64,000 bases of DNA. Origin: DATIUV01 sp049322755 (GTDB taxonomy: Bacteria > Pseudomonadota > Gammaproteobacteria > Burkholderiales > UBA6910). The notes below the pieces were generated by a model that made no database searches, was not told the origin of the DNA, and was given only the letters and a program-made list of their open reading frames with translations. Every line of letters begins with the position of its first letter. The first letter of the stretch is position 1. The DNA lies in assembly GCA_049322755.1 (NCBI GenBank), contig JBMOQX010000073.1, positions 124,001-188,000 of the forward strand. Direction: 5' to 3'. The position numbers and the translations under genes were made by a program. This document shows positions 50,360-59,217 of this stretch, piece after piece.

Positions 50360-50700
50360 TGCATGAACTCTCGATTACGCGCAGCGTGGTGGCGATCGTC
50401 GCCGAGCAGGCGGCGGGACAGCGCGTGACGCGCGTGCGGCTGGAGATCGGCCGGCTTACGGCCATCCTGCCCGAGGCGATCCGCTTCTGCTTCGACGTCT
50501 GCGTCCAAGGCACGCTGGTGGAGGGTGCGATTCTGGAGATCGACGAGATACCCGGTCGCGGATCCTGCGGCGCGTGCGGCCGCCTGATCGAGCTTGCCGC
50601 TCCGCTCGGGCGCTGCCCGGCGTGTGGTGCTGCGGCCTTGCAGCTCGTTGCCGGTGAGGAGATGAAGATCAAGGAAATGGAGGTGGAACCATGTGCGTAA
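50359..50700 (+). CDS. hypA: Nickel metallochaperone HypA (set 2)
   Basis: 113 residues starting MHELSITRSVVAIV; His2 binds nickel, and CGACGRL with CPACGAA form the zinc site. The same length as the first HypA but with clearly different sequence. It is coupled to hypE and overlaps hypB by ten bases. It hands nickel to HupL with HypB. Confidence 0.95.
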   Translation: MHELSITRSVVAIVAEQAAGQRVTRVRLEIGRLTAILPEAIRFCFDVCVQGTLVEGAILEIDEIPGRGSCGACGRLIELAAPLGRCPACGAAALQLVAGEEMKIKEMEVEPCA

Positions 50701-51608
50701 CTTGCGGCTGTGGCGGGACGGGCGATACCGAACTTTCGATGCATGGCCATGATCCGGGGCATGAGCACCCGCATCCCCACGCAGAGGAGGACGCGCATTA
50801 CCATGGGCATCCGCCGTCGCACGCCCATGAGCACGTACATGGCGACGGCACCCGTCACTCGCACCCGTACAATCACGTACACGACCACGGACATGGCCAT
50901 GCTGGTGATTCCGTGACTTTTCCGTTGGCGGCGAAGGACAGCCGGACCATCGGGCTTGAAGCGGGCATCCTCGGCAAGAACCGATTGATTGCGGAGCGCA
51001 ATCGGGGATGGCTGGTCGGACGCGGAATCCTGGCGCTGAATCTGGTGAGCAGCCCCGGAGCGGGCAAAACCACACTGCTCGAACGCACCGTCAACGATCT
51101 GAAGGCGGAAATCACCATCGGCGTGATCGAGGGTGATCAGGCGACGTCCAACGATGCCGAGCGCATCCGGGCCACCGGGGTGCGCGCGGTGCAGATCAAT
51201 ACCGGCACCGGCTGTCACCTGGAGGCAGACATGCTGGAGCGGGCCCTTGGAATGCTGAAGCCGCCGCCAAATTCCCTCCTAATGATCGAAAACGTTGGCA
51301 ACCTGGTCTGCCCGGCCCTTTTTGATCTGGGCGAGCGGGCCAAGGTGGTGATCTTCTCGGTCACCGAGGGCGAGGACAAGCCGCTCAAGTATCCCCATAT
51401 GTTCCGCGCTGCGGAGGCGATGGTGTTGAGCAAGGTTGATCTCCTCCCCCACGTGCGTTTTGACCTCGACCGGGCGGTGGCGAACGCCCTCGCGATCAAT
51501 CCCCTAATCAACGTGTTCCCGCTATCCGCTTATTCGGGTGAAGGTCTCGCAGCATGGTATGCGTGGATCACGGCGTCCCTGACTCAAGCTAAGGGGCATG
51601 GCCTATGA
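50691..51608 (+). CDS. hypB: Nickel-storing GTPase HypB (set 2)
   Basis: 305 residues. MCVTCGCG (Cys2, 5, 7) is the high-affinity nickel site. Residues 18-70 contain twenty histidines, a large nickel store. The G domain shows LVSSPGAGKTTLLER, EGDQATSNDAERI and GEDKPLKYP. It lacks the long coiled tail of the first HypB. It is the last gene of the second hyp set; a 279-base spacer without recognisable genes follows. Confidence 0.95.
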   Translation: MCVTCGCGGTGDTELSMHGHDPGHEHPHPHAEEDAHYHGHPPSHAHEHVHGDGTRHSHPYNHVHDHGHGHAGDSVTFPLAAKDSRTIGLEAGILGKNRLIAERNRGWLVGRGILALNLVSSPGAGKTTLLERTVNDLKAEITIGVIEGDQATSNDAERIRATGVRAVQINTGTGCHLEADMLERALGMLKPPPNSLLMIENVGNLVCPALFDLGERAKVVIFSVTEGEDKPLKYPHMFRAAEAMVLSKVDLLPHVRFDLDRAVANALAINPLINVFPLSAYSGEGLAAWYAWITASLTQAKGHGL

Positions 51609-51887
51609 CCTTCGCCGTCCTCTCCGGCGCGCGCCTTCGCTGCGGGATGAGAAAGGCGCTCGAACTTCTGGGGCCGGTACGGGTGCTCCCTGGCCCCGGA
51701 GCGGCAGAGTAGTCACCGAGTTTGCGGCAACCCGGACAAAACGGCAGCGGACTTTCCAGTATTTGCGTGTTCGCAGCTGCAATCCGTTGACTGGCTTGGT
51801 TTGGCGTGTTGGCATAAATTCTGTTAATACGAATTTCATAGTGTTCTTACTGACCTGGAATTCGCGGCGGCGAACGAGGAGAAATTG

Positions 51888-52697
51888 ATGGAGCAGCTGC
51901 CCAACGACTGGTTCGCGGTGCTGGCGCTGGTGTTCGCGCTGGGGCTCAAGCACGGCTTCGACGCCGACCACCTGGCGGCGATCGACGGCCTGACGCGCTA
52001 CAACTTCCGCGCCGCGCGCCGCGTCGCGCGCTGGTGCGGCATGCTGTTTTCGCTCGGCCACGGCGTCGTGGTGGTGCTGATCGCCCTCGCGGTCGGCGCC
52101 ATCGCCGGCACCTGGCAGGTGCCGGCATGGATCGAGGACCTGGGGGCGTGGGTCTCCATCGGCTTCCTGCTCCTGCTGGGGGTGGCCAACCTGCACGCGG
52201 TGCTCACCGCCGAGCCCGACGACGTGGTGCAGCCGGTGGGCGTGAAGGGCCGCTTCCTCGGGCGCTTGCGGGAGGCCAGCAATCCGCTCGCCATCATGCT
52301 GGTGGGCGCCCTGTTCGCGCTCTCGTTCGACACCATGAGCCAGGCGGCGCTGTTCGCCGTGGTGGGCACCCAGTTCGGCGGCATCGACCGCGCGCTGGCG
52401 CTGGGCGTCGCGTTCATGCTGGGCATGATGGCCACCGACGCCGTCAACGGCCTGTGGATCTCGCGGCTGATCGCCCGTGCGGATGCCGTCGCCCGGCTCG
52501 CCTCGCGGGTGATGGGGCTGGTGGTGTCGCTGCTGTCGCTGCTGGTGGCGGGCTTCGGCATCGCCAAGTACTTCTCCCCGGCGGTGGACGCCTGGAGCGA
52601 CGGCAAGGAGCTCGCTTTCGGTGCCGCGGTGTGCGCGGTGATTGCGGTGTCCTTCCTGCTGGCGGTTCGGCTCAGCCGTTCCCCGCGGCCGGCATAG
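51888..52697 (+). CDS. hoxN: NiCoT-family nickel permease (HoxN/NixA type)
   Basis: 269 residues with about seven to eight membrane helices. HGFDADHLAAIDGLTR in the second helix is the NiCoT signature (Hx4DH), which binds the metal. Other family blocks are SLGHGVVVVLI and LGMMATDAVNGLW. It imports Ni(II) (or Co) at high affinity for the two hydrogenases. GAGGAGAAATTG precedes ATG 51888. It is probably repressed by nickel; the NikR at 31969 is a candidate, but I could not identify a clear NikR operator. Confidence 0.9.
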   Translation: MEQLPNDWFAVLALVFALGLKHGFDADHLAAIDGLTRYNFRAARRVARWCGMLFSLGHGVVVVLIALAVGAIAGTWQVPAWIEDLGAWVSIGFLLLLGVANLHAVLTAEPDDVVQPVGVKGRFLGRLREASNPLAIMLVGALFALSFDTMSQAALFAVVGTQFGGIDRALALGVAFMLGMMATDAVNGLWISRLIARADAVARLASRVMGLVVSLLSLLVAGFGIAKYFSPAVDAWSDGKELAFGAAVCAVIAVSFLLAVRLSRSPRPA

Positions 52698-52840
52698 GGC
52701 GCTTCGCAGTCGCGCCGCGTTCAGCGGGGCGCAGTCCCTCCCCCTGCGCATGGGAAGTTCGGCGAAACGCCTGGGCATTGCCCATATGCGTTGCCTTATA
52801 TGGTTCATGGCGGCCGGCGCTGCGCTAACATGACAGGCCC

Positions 52841-53695
52841 ATGACCAGCCTGCGCACTGCACGGATCATCGACCTCGCCGCGGCGCGCGCCCACGCCCAC
52901 ACACCGGTGTTGGCAGATCCTGCGGCGGAGCAACGGCCGGCGGCTTCCCGCCGGATCGCGGTGTGGGTGGCCGTTTCGCTGCTGCTGCACGCCCTCGCGT
53001 TGGCGCTGCCGGCGGCGTGGTTCGAGCGGCCGGAGTTTCCTTCCGCGCCGCGCCCGCTCGACGTGGTGCTGGTCACCGTGTCCGCGGCGACGCCGGCAGC
53101 GGATTCCGCTCCAGCGCAACTCGATCAGCCGGTTGCGGTGACGCAGCGCAGCGCGCCCGCGCCGCTGGTGGAGCGGCGTTCGCCTCCGCCCGTCCCGAAA
53201 CCGCGGCCCAGGCCCGCGCCGATCGCGGCCGAGCCGCCGCCTCCGCCCGAGCCGGCGCCGGCCGAAGCGGTGGCGGATGCGGCGCCGCCGGAGCCGACGC
53301 CCTCCGCGCGCACCGCGCCGGCGGTCAGTGCACCGGCGCGGTCCGCCGGCGCGCCGTCAGCCCCGGTGGCGGCGGCGCCGGCGGCTTCGCCGCGCGAAGC
53401 GCCGCTGGTTCCGCCTTCGCTCTCGGCGGATTACCTGGACAACCCGCCGCCGCCCTACCCGCTCTCCGCGCGCCGCCTGGGCCAGTCGGGGCTGGTGCTG
53501 CTGCGGGTCAGGGTGACCGAAGCCGGCAAGCCGGCCGAGGTGCGCATCGCCCGCAGCGCAGGCGTGGAGGCGCTGGACCGGGCCGCGCAGGAAGCGGTTC
53601 GCGGCTGGACCTTCGTGCCCGCCCGCCGCGGCGACGTCGCGGTGGCGGCCTGGGTCGAGGTGCCGGTGCGCTTCCGGCTCGATGACGCGCGCTAG
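52841..53695 (+). CDS. tonB: TonB-like energy-transducing protein
   Basis: 284 residues. One membrane anchor near 40-60 (RIAVWVAVSLLLHALALAL) precedes a long Pro/Ala-rich spacer and a C-terminal TonB domain (DNPPPPYPLSARRLGQSGLV, LLRVRVTEAGKPAEVRI, AAQEAVRGWTFVPA). It should span the periplasm and drive outer-membrane receptors. No exbB/exbD are next to it. The SLLLH motif is typical of TonB anchors. Whether it serves nickel uptake is unknown. It overlaps the next gene by 14 bases. Confidence 0.88.
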   Translation: MTSLRTARIIDLAAARAHAHTPVLADPAAEQRPAASRRIAVWVAVSLLLHALALALPAAWFERPEFPSAPRPLDVVLVTVSAATPAADSAPAQLDQPVAVTQRSAPAPLVERRSPPPVPKPRPRPAPIAAEPPPPPEPAPAEAVADAAPPEPTPSARTAPAVSAPARSAGAPSAPVAAAPAASPREAPLVPPSLSADYLDNPPPPYPLSARRLGQSGLVLLRVRVTEAGKPAEVRIARSAGVEALDRAAQEAVRGWTFVPARRGDVAVAAWVEVPVRFRLDDAR

Positions 53696-54575
53696 ACCCG
53701 CCGCGCTCCCCGTCGCGCTCGTCGCGGCCCTGCTGCTGGCGGCGTGCAGCCGCCTGGACATCGCCTATTCGCAACTGGACTGGGTGCTCACCTGGTACGT
53801 GGACGGCTACGTCACGCTCACCAGCGATCAGGGCGGGCTGATGCGCGAGCGGGTGAACGCCCTCAAGCGCTGGCACTGCACCGACGAGGTGCCCGCCTAC
53901 GCCCGCTGGGTGCGTGGCACGGGGCAGGAACTGGCCGGAGCACCGACGGTGGCGGCGCTGGACGCGCGCTTCGCCGAGTTCGAGCAGGCGCTGCGCCGGC
54001 TCGGCCGGCAGGCGGCGCCGGAGATCGCCGATCTGCTGCTGACCGCGTCGCCGGAGCAAGTGGACGCGTTGCAGGCCAGCCTGCGCAAGCGCGACGAGAA
54101 GTTCCGCGCCGAGTGGGTGGACATCCCGCGGGAGCAACTGGACGCCAAGCGCGCGGCGTGGATGGTGAAGCACCTGGAACGCTGGCTGGGGCCGCTGGAC
54201 GCCGCGCAGCGGGCACGGGTGGAGGCCTGGAGCCGCCAGCTGATCCCGACCGCGGCGGACACGCTGGCGTTCCGGGAGGCGTGGCGGGCGGCGCTGGACG
54301 ACGCGCTGAAGCGGCGCGACCGGCCGGATGCGTTCCGCACGCGTATCGCGGACCTGGTGGGCGACCCCCGGCGCCTGGCGCCGCCCTCGCGCGAGGCCAG
54401 GTTCCTGGAAAACCGCCGCATCACCTGGGAAATGCTGGTGGATGTTGCCGTCCGCATGAGTCCCGAGCAGCGCCGGACGCTGCTGGCCCGCACCGGCGGG
54501 CTGGCCGGCGAGCTGGAGGCGCTGGCCTGCGGCGCGGCGGCGCCCGAGCGCGCTGCGGTCGAGACGGAGCGCTGA
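53682..54575 (+). CDS. DUF6279-like lipoprotein (paralogue 1)
   Basis: 297 residues. The signal peptide ends in a lipobox (LVAALLLAAC, Cys around 22), so it should be a lipoprotein. The mature part is helical: SRLDIAYSQLDWVLTWYVDGYV, LKRWHC, WVDIPREQLDAKRAAWMVKHLERW. It matches the DUF6279 lipoprotein family as remembered; function unknown. It begins within the end of tonB and is followed by a paralogue, so the three may form an operon. Confidence 0.75.
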   Translation: MTRARPAALPVALVAALLLAACSRLDIAYSQLDWVLTWYVDGYVTLTSDQGGLMRERVNALKRWHCTDEVPAYARWVRGTGQELAGAPTVAALDARFAEFEQALRRLGRQAAPEIADLLLTASPEQVDALQASLRKRDEKFRAEWVDIPREQLDAKRAAWMVKHLERWLGPLDAAQRARVEAWSRQLIPTAADTLAFREAWRAALDDALKRRDRPDAFRTRIADLVGDPRRLAPPSREARFLENRRITWEMLVDVAVRMSPEQRRTLLARTGGLAGELEALACGAAAPERAAVETER

Positions 54576-54672
54576 CGTCGTTCCGCCCCGGGCCGGGGTG
54601 GCGCGGGGAACTCGCGGCCGGCCCGGTGTGCCTGAGCAGGGTGGGGGACGTTCCGTCTCCCGGGCCGCCCGC

Positions 54673-55545
54673 TTGATCCGCCGCCTCCTCATCCTGGTTT
54701 CCGCCGCCGCGCTGGCCGGCTGCACGCTGGTCATCAACGTCGGCTACGGCCTGCTGGACTCCGCGCTGGTCTGGTACGTGCGCGACTACTTTCCCCTCGA
54801 CGCGCGCCAGGAGGCGGTGCTCAGGAGCGGGCTTGCCGAGGTGCGGCAATGGCACTGCGCCACCCAGCTGCCGCAGTACGCGCAGTGGCTGCGCAGCGTA
54901 AGCGGCGAACTGCAGCGCGGCATGTCGCGGGAGGACGTGAGCCGCCGCGCCGCGCAGGTGCAGGACCACTGGCGCGACGTGCTGCGGCGGCTGGCGCCGG
55001 TGCTGGCGCGCACGTTCGAGACCGCCGGCGATCAGCAGATCGCCGCGCTGAAGGCCAATTTCGAGAAGAGCAACGCGGAGTACCGCGCCGAGTGGGTGGA
55101 GTTGTCCCGCGCCGCGCTGGCGGCGAAGCGCCGGGACCGCGCCACGACCCAGATCACGCACTGGACCGGCGCGCTCAACGACCTCCAGGTGGACGAAATC
55201 CTGCGCTGGAGTCGCGGCTTCGAGCCTACCGGCGCCGACTGGCTCGCCTATCGCGAGCGCTGGCAGCGCGCTTTCGTCGGCGCGCTTCAGGACCGGGTTC
55301 GCGCGGCGGGCGCCGACGCGGCGGTGGCGCGGCTGTTCGTCGATTACGACACGCTGTGGGAGCCGGCGCTGCGGCAGAAAATCGCCGCCAACCGGGCGGC
55401 GACGCTGGACATGATCTACCGCGTGCAGCGCCTGATGACCGACGCGCAGCGCCGCCAGGTGGGCGAGCGGGCCGCAGCTTACGCGGCCGAGTTCGACCGC
55501 CTCGCGTGCCCCGCGCCGCAGCCCGCCGCCGCGGCGCCGCGCTGA
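54673..55545 (+). CDS. DUF6279-like lipoprotein (paralogue 2)
   Basis: About 290 residues. TTG 54673 gives a compact signal peptide (LIRRLLILVSAAALAGC) with a lipobox; an upstream GTG at 54598 is in frame but adds a poor, Gly-rich leader. Repeats of features of the preceding gene are clear: VINVGYGLLDSALVWYVRDYF, VRQWHC, EWVELSRAALAAKRRDRA, FEPTGADWLAYRERW. Likely arose by tandem duplication. The function is unknown; a start codon uncertainty remains. Confidence 0.72.
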   Translation: MIRRLLILVSAAALAGCTLVINVGYGLLDSALVWYVRDYFPLDARQEAVLRSGLAEVRQWHCATQLPQYAQWLRSVSGELQRGMSREDVSRRAAQVQDHWRDVLRRLAPVLARTFETAGDQQIAALKANFEKSNAEYRAEWVELSRAALAAKRRDRATTQITHWTGALNDLQVDEILRWSRGFEPTGADWLAYRERWQRAFVGALQDRVRAAGADAAVARLFVDYDTLWEPALRQKIAANRAATLDMIYRVQRLMTDAQRRQVGERAAAYAAEFDRLACPAPQPAAAAPR

Positions 55546-55567
55546 CGGCTGGTTCCGGAACAGGACA

Positions 55568-56788
55568 CTAACTGCCGTCGCCGGCCGCGCGTTTGCGCAG
55601 CGACAGCTTGAGCACCGCGAAGCCCACCACCGCCGACAGCAGCGAGCCCTCCAGGATGCCCACGCGATCCAGCCCGAGCGCGGCCGGGCCCTTGCCTTCG
55701 AACGCCAGCGAGGCGATGAACAGGCTCATGGTGAAGCCGATGCCGCAGAGGATGGACACGCCGTAGAGCGAGAGCCAGCTGGCGCCCTCCGGCAGGCGCG
55801 CGAGCCCGAGCTTGATGGCGGCCCAGGCGAAGGCGAACACGCCCAGCTGCTTGCCCGCGAACAGGCCGAGCGCGACGCCCAGCGTCACCGGGTGGGTGAG
55901 CGAGCTCAGGGCGAATCCCTCCAACGACACTCCGGCGTTGGCGAACGCGAAGACCGGCAGAATCGCGTAGGCCACCGAAGGGTGCAGGTCGTGCTCCAGC
56001 TTGCGCAGCGGCGACAGGTCGCCGTCGGGCGCGCGCATCGGGATGAAGAACGCCAGCGCGACGCCGGCCAGCGTGGCGTGCACGCCCGACTTGAGCACCG
56101 CCACCCACATCACCAGGCCGATGAACAGATAGGCGGGAACCGCGACGACGCCGCGCCAATTGAGCAGCGCGAGCGCGGCCAGCGCGCCGCCGGCGACGGC
56201 CAGCGACGCGAGCGACAGGTTCTCGGTGTAGAACAGCGCGATGATGACGATGGCGCCGAGGTCGTCCAGGATCGCCAGCGTCAGCAGGAACACCTTGAGG
56301 CCGTTGGGCACGCCCTTGCCCAGCAGCGACAGCACGCCCAGCGCGAACGCGATGTCGGTGGCCGCCGGAATCGCCCAGCCGCGAATGGCGACGGGGTCGC
56401 CCCAGTTGATCGCGGCGTAGATCGCGGCCGGCACCACCATGCCGCCTACCGCCGCCAGCGCCGGCAGCGCGATCTGCGCCGGGTTGGAGAGCTCGCCTTC
56501 CAGAATCTCGCGCTTGATCTCGAGGCCGACGAGGAAGAAGAACACCGCCATCAGGCCGTCGTTGATCCACAGCAGCAGCGGCTTGTCGATGGCGAGCTCG
56601 CCCACGCGCACCGACACCGGCGTCGAGAGCAGCGCGTCGTAGAGGCCCGAGGCGGGCGAATTGGCCATGATCAGCGCCAGCACCGTGGCCACCATCAGCA
56701 GGATGCCGCTGGCGGCCTCGTGCTGGAGGAATTCGCGCGCCGCGGTGACAACGGTTTTCGGCGCGTTGGCGACAGCCTCGGTGACCAT
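55568..56788 (-). CDS. nhaA: Na+/H+ antiporter NhaA
   Basis: 406 residues. ATG 56788 follows AAGGAG. About 11-12 helices with NhaA landmarks: FFFLVGLEIKREILEGEL, GWAIPAATDIAFALGVL, LTLAILDDLGAIVIIALFY (the two functional aspartates) and SILCGIGFTMSLFIASLAF. It exports sodium in exchange for protons for pH and salt homeostasis. It converges on the lipoprotein gene with a 22-base gap and is divergent from the DegP-type protease. Confidence 0.95.
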   Translation of the reverse strand: MVTEAVANAPKTVVTAAREFLQHEAASGILLMVATVLALIMANSPASGLYDALLSTPVSVRVGELAIDKPLLLWINDGLMAVFFFLVGLEIKREILEGELSNPAQIALPALAAVGGMVVPAAIYAAINWGDPVAIRGWAIPAATDIAFALGVLSLLGKGVPNGLKVFLLTLAILDDLGAIVIIALFYTENLSLASLAVAGGALAALALLNWRGVVAVPAYLFIGLVMWVAVLKSGVHATLAGVALAFFIPMRAPDGDLSPLRKLEHDLHPSVAYAILPVFAFANAGVSLEGFALSSLTHPVTLGVALGLFAGKQLGVFAFAWAAIKLGLARLPEGASWLSLYGVSILCGIGFTMSLFIASLAFEGKGPAALGLDRVGILEGSLLSAVVGFAVLKLSLRKRAAGDGS

Positions 56789-56986
56789 GATCGACTCCTT
56801 GTTGTTCTTGCGACGGCCCGCGTCGAGCACGTGCGCGGCGAGGGGCGGCAGGCCCCGCGGCATTGCTCCGCCCGGTCAGGGCGGCGCCGCCTCTTAAGGT
56901 TCCCTTAAGGATGCGTCCGGCAAGCTTGCCGGCAACGGTTGGGGCAGGGTGCTCCGGCCAGGGCTCAATTTTACGGAGGATGTGCG

Positions 56987-58456
56987 ATGACGGTAACCCC
57001 GAGGACGAAAAAGATCGCCGCTGCGGTGGCGCTGGCGCTGGGCGTTGGCGCCGCGGCAACGGCATATCAGCCCGACGCCGCCGCGCTGGCGACGCCGGCG
57101 GCCACCGAGGCGGCGCCGTTGCTGGCGCTGCCGGATTTCTCCCGGCTGGTGCAGCGCCACGGCGACGCGGTGGTGAACATAACCACCGAAGGCAAGGCGC
57201 GCGGGCCGCGGGCGGCGCTGCCGGACTTCGGCGACGACCTGCCGGAGTTCTTCAAGCGCTTCCCGTTCCCCGACATGCCGCGTGAGGGCGGCGAGATGCC
57301 GCGGGCGCGCGGCATCGGTTCCGGCTTCATCATCTCCGGCGACGGCTACGTGGTGACCAGCCATCACGTGATCGACGGCGCCGAGAAGGTCACGGTGCGG
57401 CTCAACGACAAGCGCGAATTCACCGCCAGGGTGGTGGGCTCCGACCCGCAGTCCGACGTCGCGCTGCTCAAGATCGACGCCACCGGCCTGCCGGCGGTGC
57501 AGATCGGCAAGTCGGCGGACCTCAAGGTGGGCCAGTGGGTGTTCGCCATCGGCGCGCCGTTCGGCCTCGATCGCACCGCGACCCAGGGCATCGTCTCCGC
57601 GGTGGGCCGGCAGCTGCCCAGCGACAACTACGTGCCCTTCATCCAGACCGACGTGGCGGTGAACCCCGGCAACTCCGGCGGCCCGCTGTTCGACACCGCC
57701 GGCCGCGTGGTGGGCATCAATTCGCAGATCTTCAGCCGCAGCGGCGGCTACATGGGGCTGTCGTTCGCGATTCCCATCGACGTCGCCATGGACGTGGTGG
57801 AGCAGCTCAAGACCAGCGGCGAAGTCACCCGCGGCTGGCTCGGCATCACGCTGCAGGAGGTGACGCAGGATCTGGCGAGGTCGTTCGGGCTGGAGCGTCC
57901 GCGCGGTGCGCTGGTGGCCCGGGTCGGCAGCGGCAGCCCGGCGGAGAAGGCGGGCCTGAAAGCCGGCGACGTGATCGTCAAGTACGGCGAGCGCGACATC
58001 GTCGATACGGGCGACCTGCCGCCGCTGGTGGGCGCCACCAGGCCGGGCGAGAAACGCATCCTCACGGTGATCCGCGGCGGCGACGAGAAGCGCCTCGTGG
58101 TGGAGCTGGGCAGGCTGGCCGCCAGGGAGAAGGTGCAGCTCGGGCAGCTGCCGGGCGAAGCCGGCGGCGCGGTGCTCAACGTCGTCGTGGCCGAGCTCAC
58201 GCCGGAGCAGCGCCGCAGCCGCGGCATCGACCACGGCGTGCTGGTGCAGCAGGTGGGGCCGGGCATCGCCCTCGAGGCCGGCGTGCGCCCCGGCGACGTC
58301 CTGCTGGAGCTGAACGGCAGGAAGGTGGAGTCGGTGGCGCAGCTCAAGGAGCTCACCAGGTCCCTGCCCAAGGGACGCACCGTGCCGCTGCTGGTGAAGC
58401 GCGGCGAGGGTGCCCTGTTCCTGGCGCTGGACGTGCCGGCTGCCAGCAAGGGTTGA
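56987..58456 (+). CDS. Periplasmic serine protease/chaperone, DegP/DegQ (MucD) type
   Basis: 489 residues. ATG 56987 follows GGAGGA and gives a signal peptide (KKIAAAVALALGVGAAATA). The trypsin-like domain has the triad His in VVTSHHVID, Asp in SDVALLKI and Ser in NPGNSGGPLF. Two PDZ domains follow (ARVGSGSPAEKAGLKAGDVI and QVGPGIALEAGVRPGDVLL). It degrades or refolds misfolded envelope proteins. It is followed by a strong terminator, so it is probably monocistronic. Confidence 0.93.
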   Translation: MTVTPRTKKIAAAVALALGVGAAATAYQPDAAALATPAATEAAPLLALPDFSRLVQRHGDAVVNITTEGKARGPRAALPDFGDDLPEFFKRFPFPDMPREGGEMPRARGIGSGFIISGDGYVVTSHHVIDGAEKVTVRLNDKREFTARVVGSDPQSDVALLKIDATGLPAVQIGKSADLKVGQWVFAIGAPFGLDRTATQGIVSAVGRQLPSDNYVPFIQTDVAVNPGNSGGPLFDTAGRVVGINSQIFSRSGGYMGLSFAIPIDVAMDVVEQLKTSGEVTRGWLGITLQEVTQDLARSFGLERPRGALVARVGSGSPAEKAGLKAGDVIVKYGERDIVDTGDLPPLVGATRPGEKRILTVIRGGDEKRLVVELGRLAAREKVQLGQLPGEAGGAVLNVVVAELTPEQRRSRGIDHGVLVQQVGPGIALEAGVRPGDVLLELNGRKVESVAQLKELTRSLPKGRTVPLLVKRGEGALFLALDVPAASKG

Positions 58457-58476
58457 CTCCGGCGGATCCGGCGTGC

Positions 58477-58518
58477 GCCGCGCGTGGGGGCCAAGCGCCC
58501 CGCGCGCGGCGTTTTTTT
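58477..58518 (+). terminator. Rho-independent terminator after the DegP-type gene
   Basis: GCCGCGCGTGGGG (58477-58489) pairs with CCCCGCGCGCGGC (58498-58510) over 13 positions with one G-T pair and an eight-base loop, followed by GTTTTTTT. It lies 20 bases after the protease stop. Confidence 0.92.
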
Positions 58519-58554
58519 GCGTGTACCATCCCTGCGTTCCCGTAAGGCGGCGCG

Positions 58555-59217
58555 ATGCGACTTTTGCTGGTGGAAGACGACGCGATGGTGGGCGAGGCCG
58601 TGCGCAAGGGCCTCAGGCTCGACGGCCTCGCAGTCGACTGGGTGCGCGACGGCGTGCAGGCGGAGGCCGCGCTGGCCGGGCACGACTACGACCTGCTGCT
58701 GCTGGATCTCGGCCTGCCGCGCAAGGACGGCCTCGAGTTGCTGGAGGCGCTGCGCCGCGCCGGCAACGACATCCCGACGCTCATCATCACGGCCCGCGAC
58801 GCGGTGGCCGACCGCGTGCGCGGCCTCGACGCCGGCGCCGACGATTACGTGGTGAAACCCTTCGACCTGGACGAGCTCACCGCGCGCGTTCGGGCGCTGG
58901 CCCGCCGCCGCGCAGGGCGCGGGCGGCCGCTGCTCAGCGCCGGCACGCTGACGCTGGACCCGGCCCGGCGCGAAGTGCGCCAGGGCGGCGAGACGGTGGC
59001 CGTTTCCCCGCGCGAGTTCGCGCTGCTCGCCGCGCTGATGGAGCACCCCGGCGCGGTGCTGTCGAAGGAGGCGCTGGAGGAGCGCCTCTACGGCTGGGGC
59101 GAGGAGGTGGAGTCGAACGCCGTGGAAGTGCACGTCCACAACCTGCGACGCAAGCTCGGTGCCGGCGTGATCCGCACCGTGCGCGGCATCGGCTACCGGA
59201 TCGGCAACGGCACATGA
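58555..59217 (+). CDS. OmpR-family response regulator (QseB/PmrA-like)
   Basis: 220 residues. Receiver: MRLLLVEDDAMVGEAVRKGL (acidic pair), LLLLDLGLPRKDGLE (phosphoacceptor Asp near 51), and VVKPFDLDELTARV (Lys). The C-terminal winged helix includes LTLDPARREVRQGGE, SPREFALLAALMEHPGAVLS and VEVHVHNLRRKLG. It probably regulates envelope or metal/cation stress genes. The signal is unknown. It overlaps the kinase start (ATGA). Confidence 0.93.
   Translation: MRLLLVEDDAMVGEAVRKGLRLDGLAVDWVRDGVQAEAALAGHDYDLLLLDLGLPRKDGLELLEALRRAGNDIPTLIITARDAVADRVRGLDAGADDYVVKPFDLDELTARVRALARRRAGRGRPLLSAGTLTLDPARREVRQGGETVAVSPREFALLAALMEHPGAVLSKEALEERLYGWGEEVESNAVEVHVHNLRRKLGAGVIRTVRGIGYRIGNGT

Noticed and set aside
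51609..51887. Sigma-70 or sigma-54 promoter for the nickel permease
   Set aside because: TTGACT at 51787 has no -10 at an acceptable distance, and the TGGC words nearby are out of register for sigma-54.
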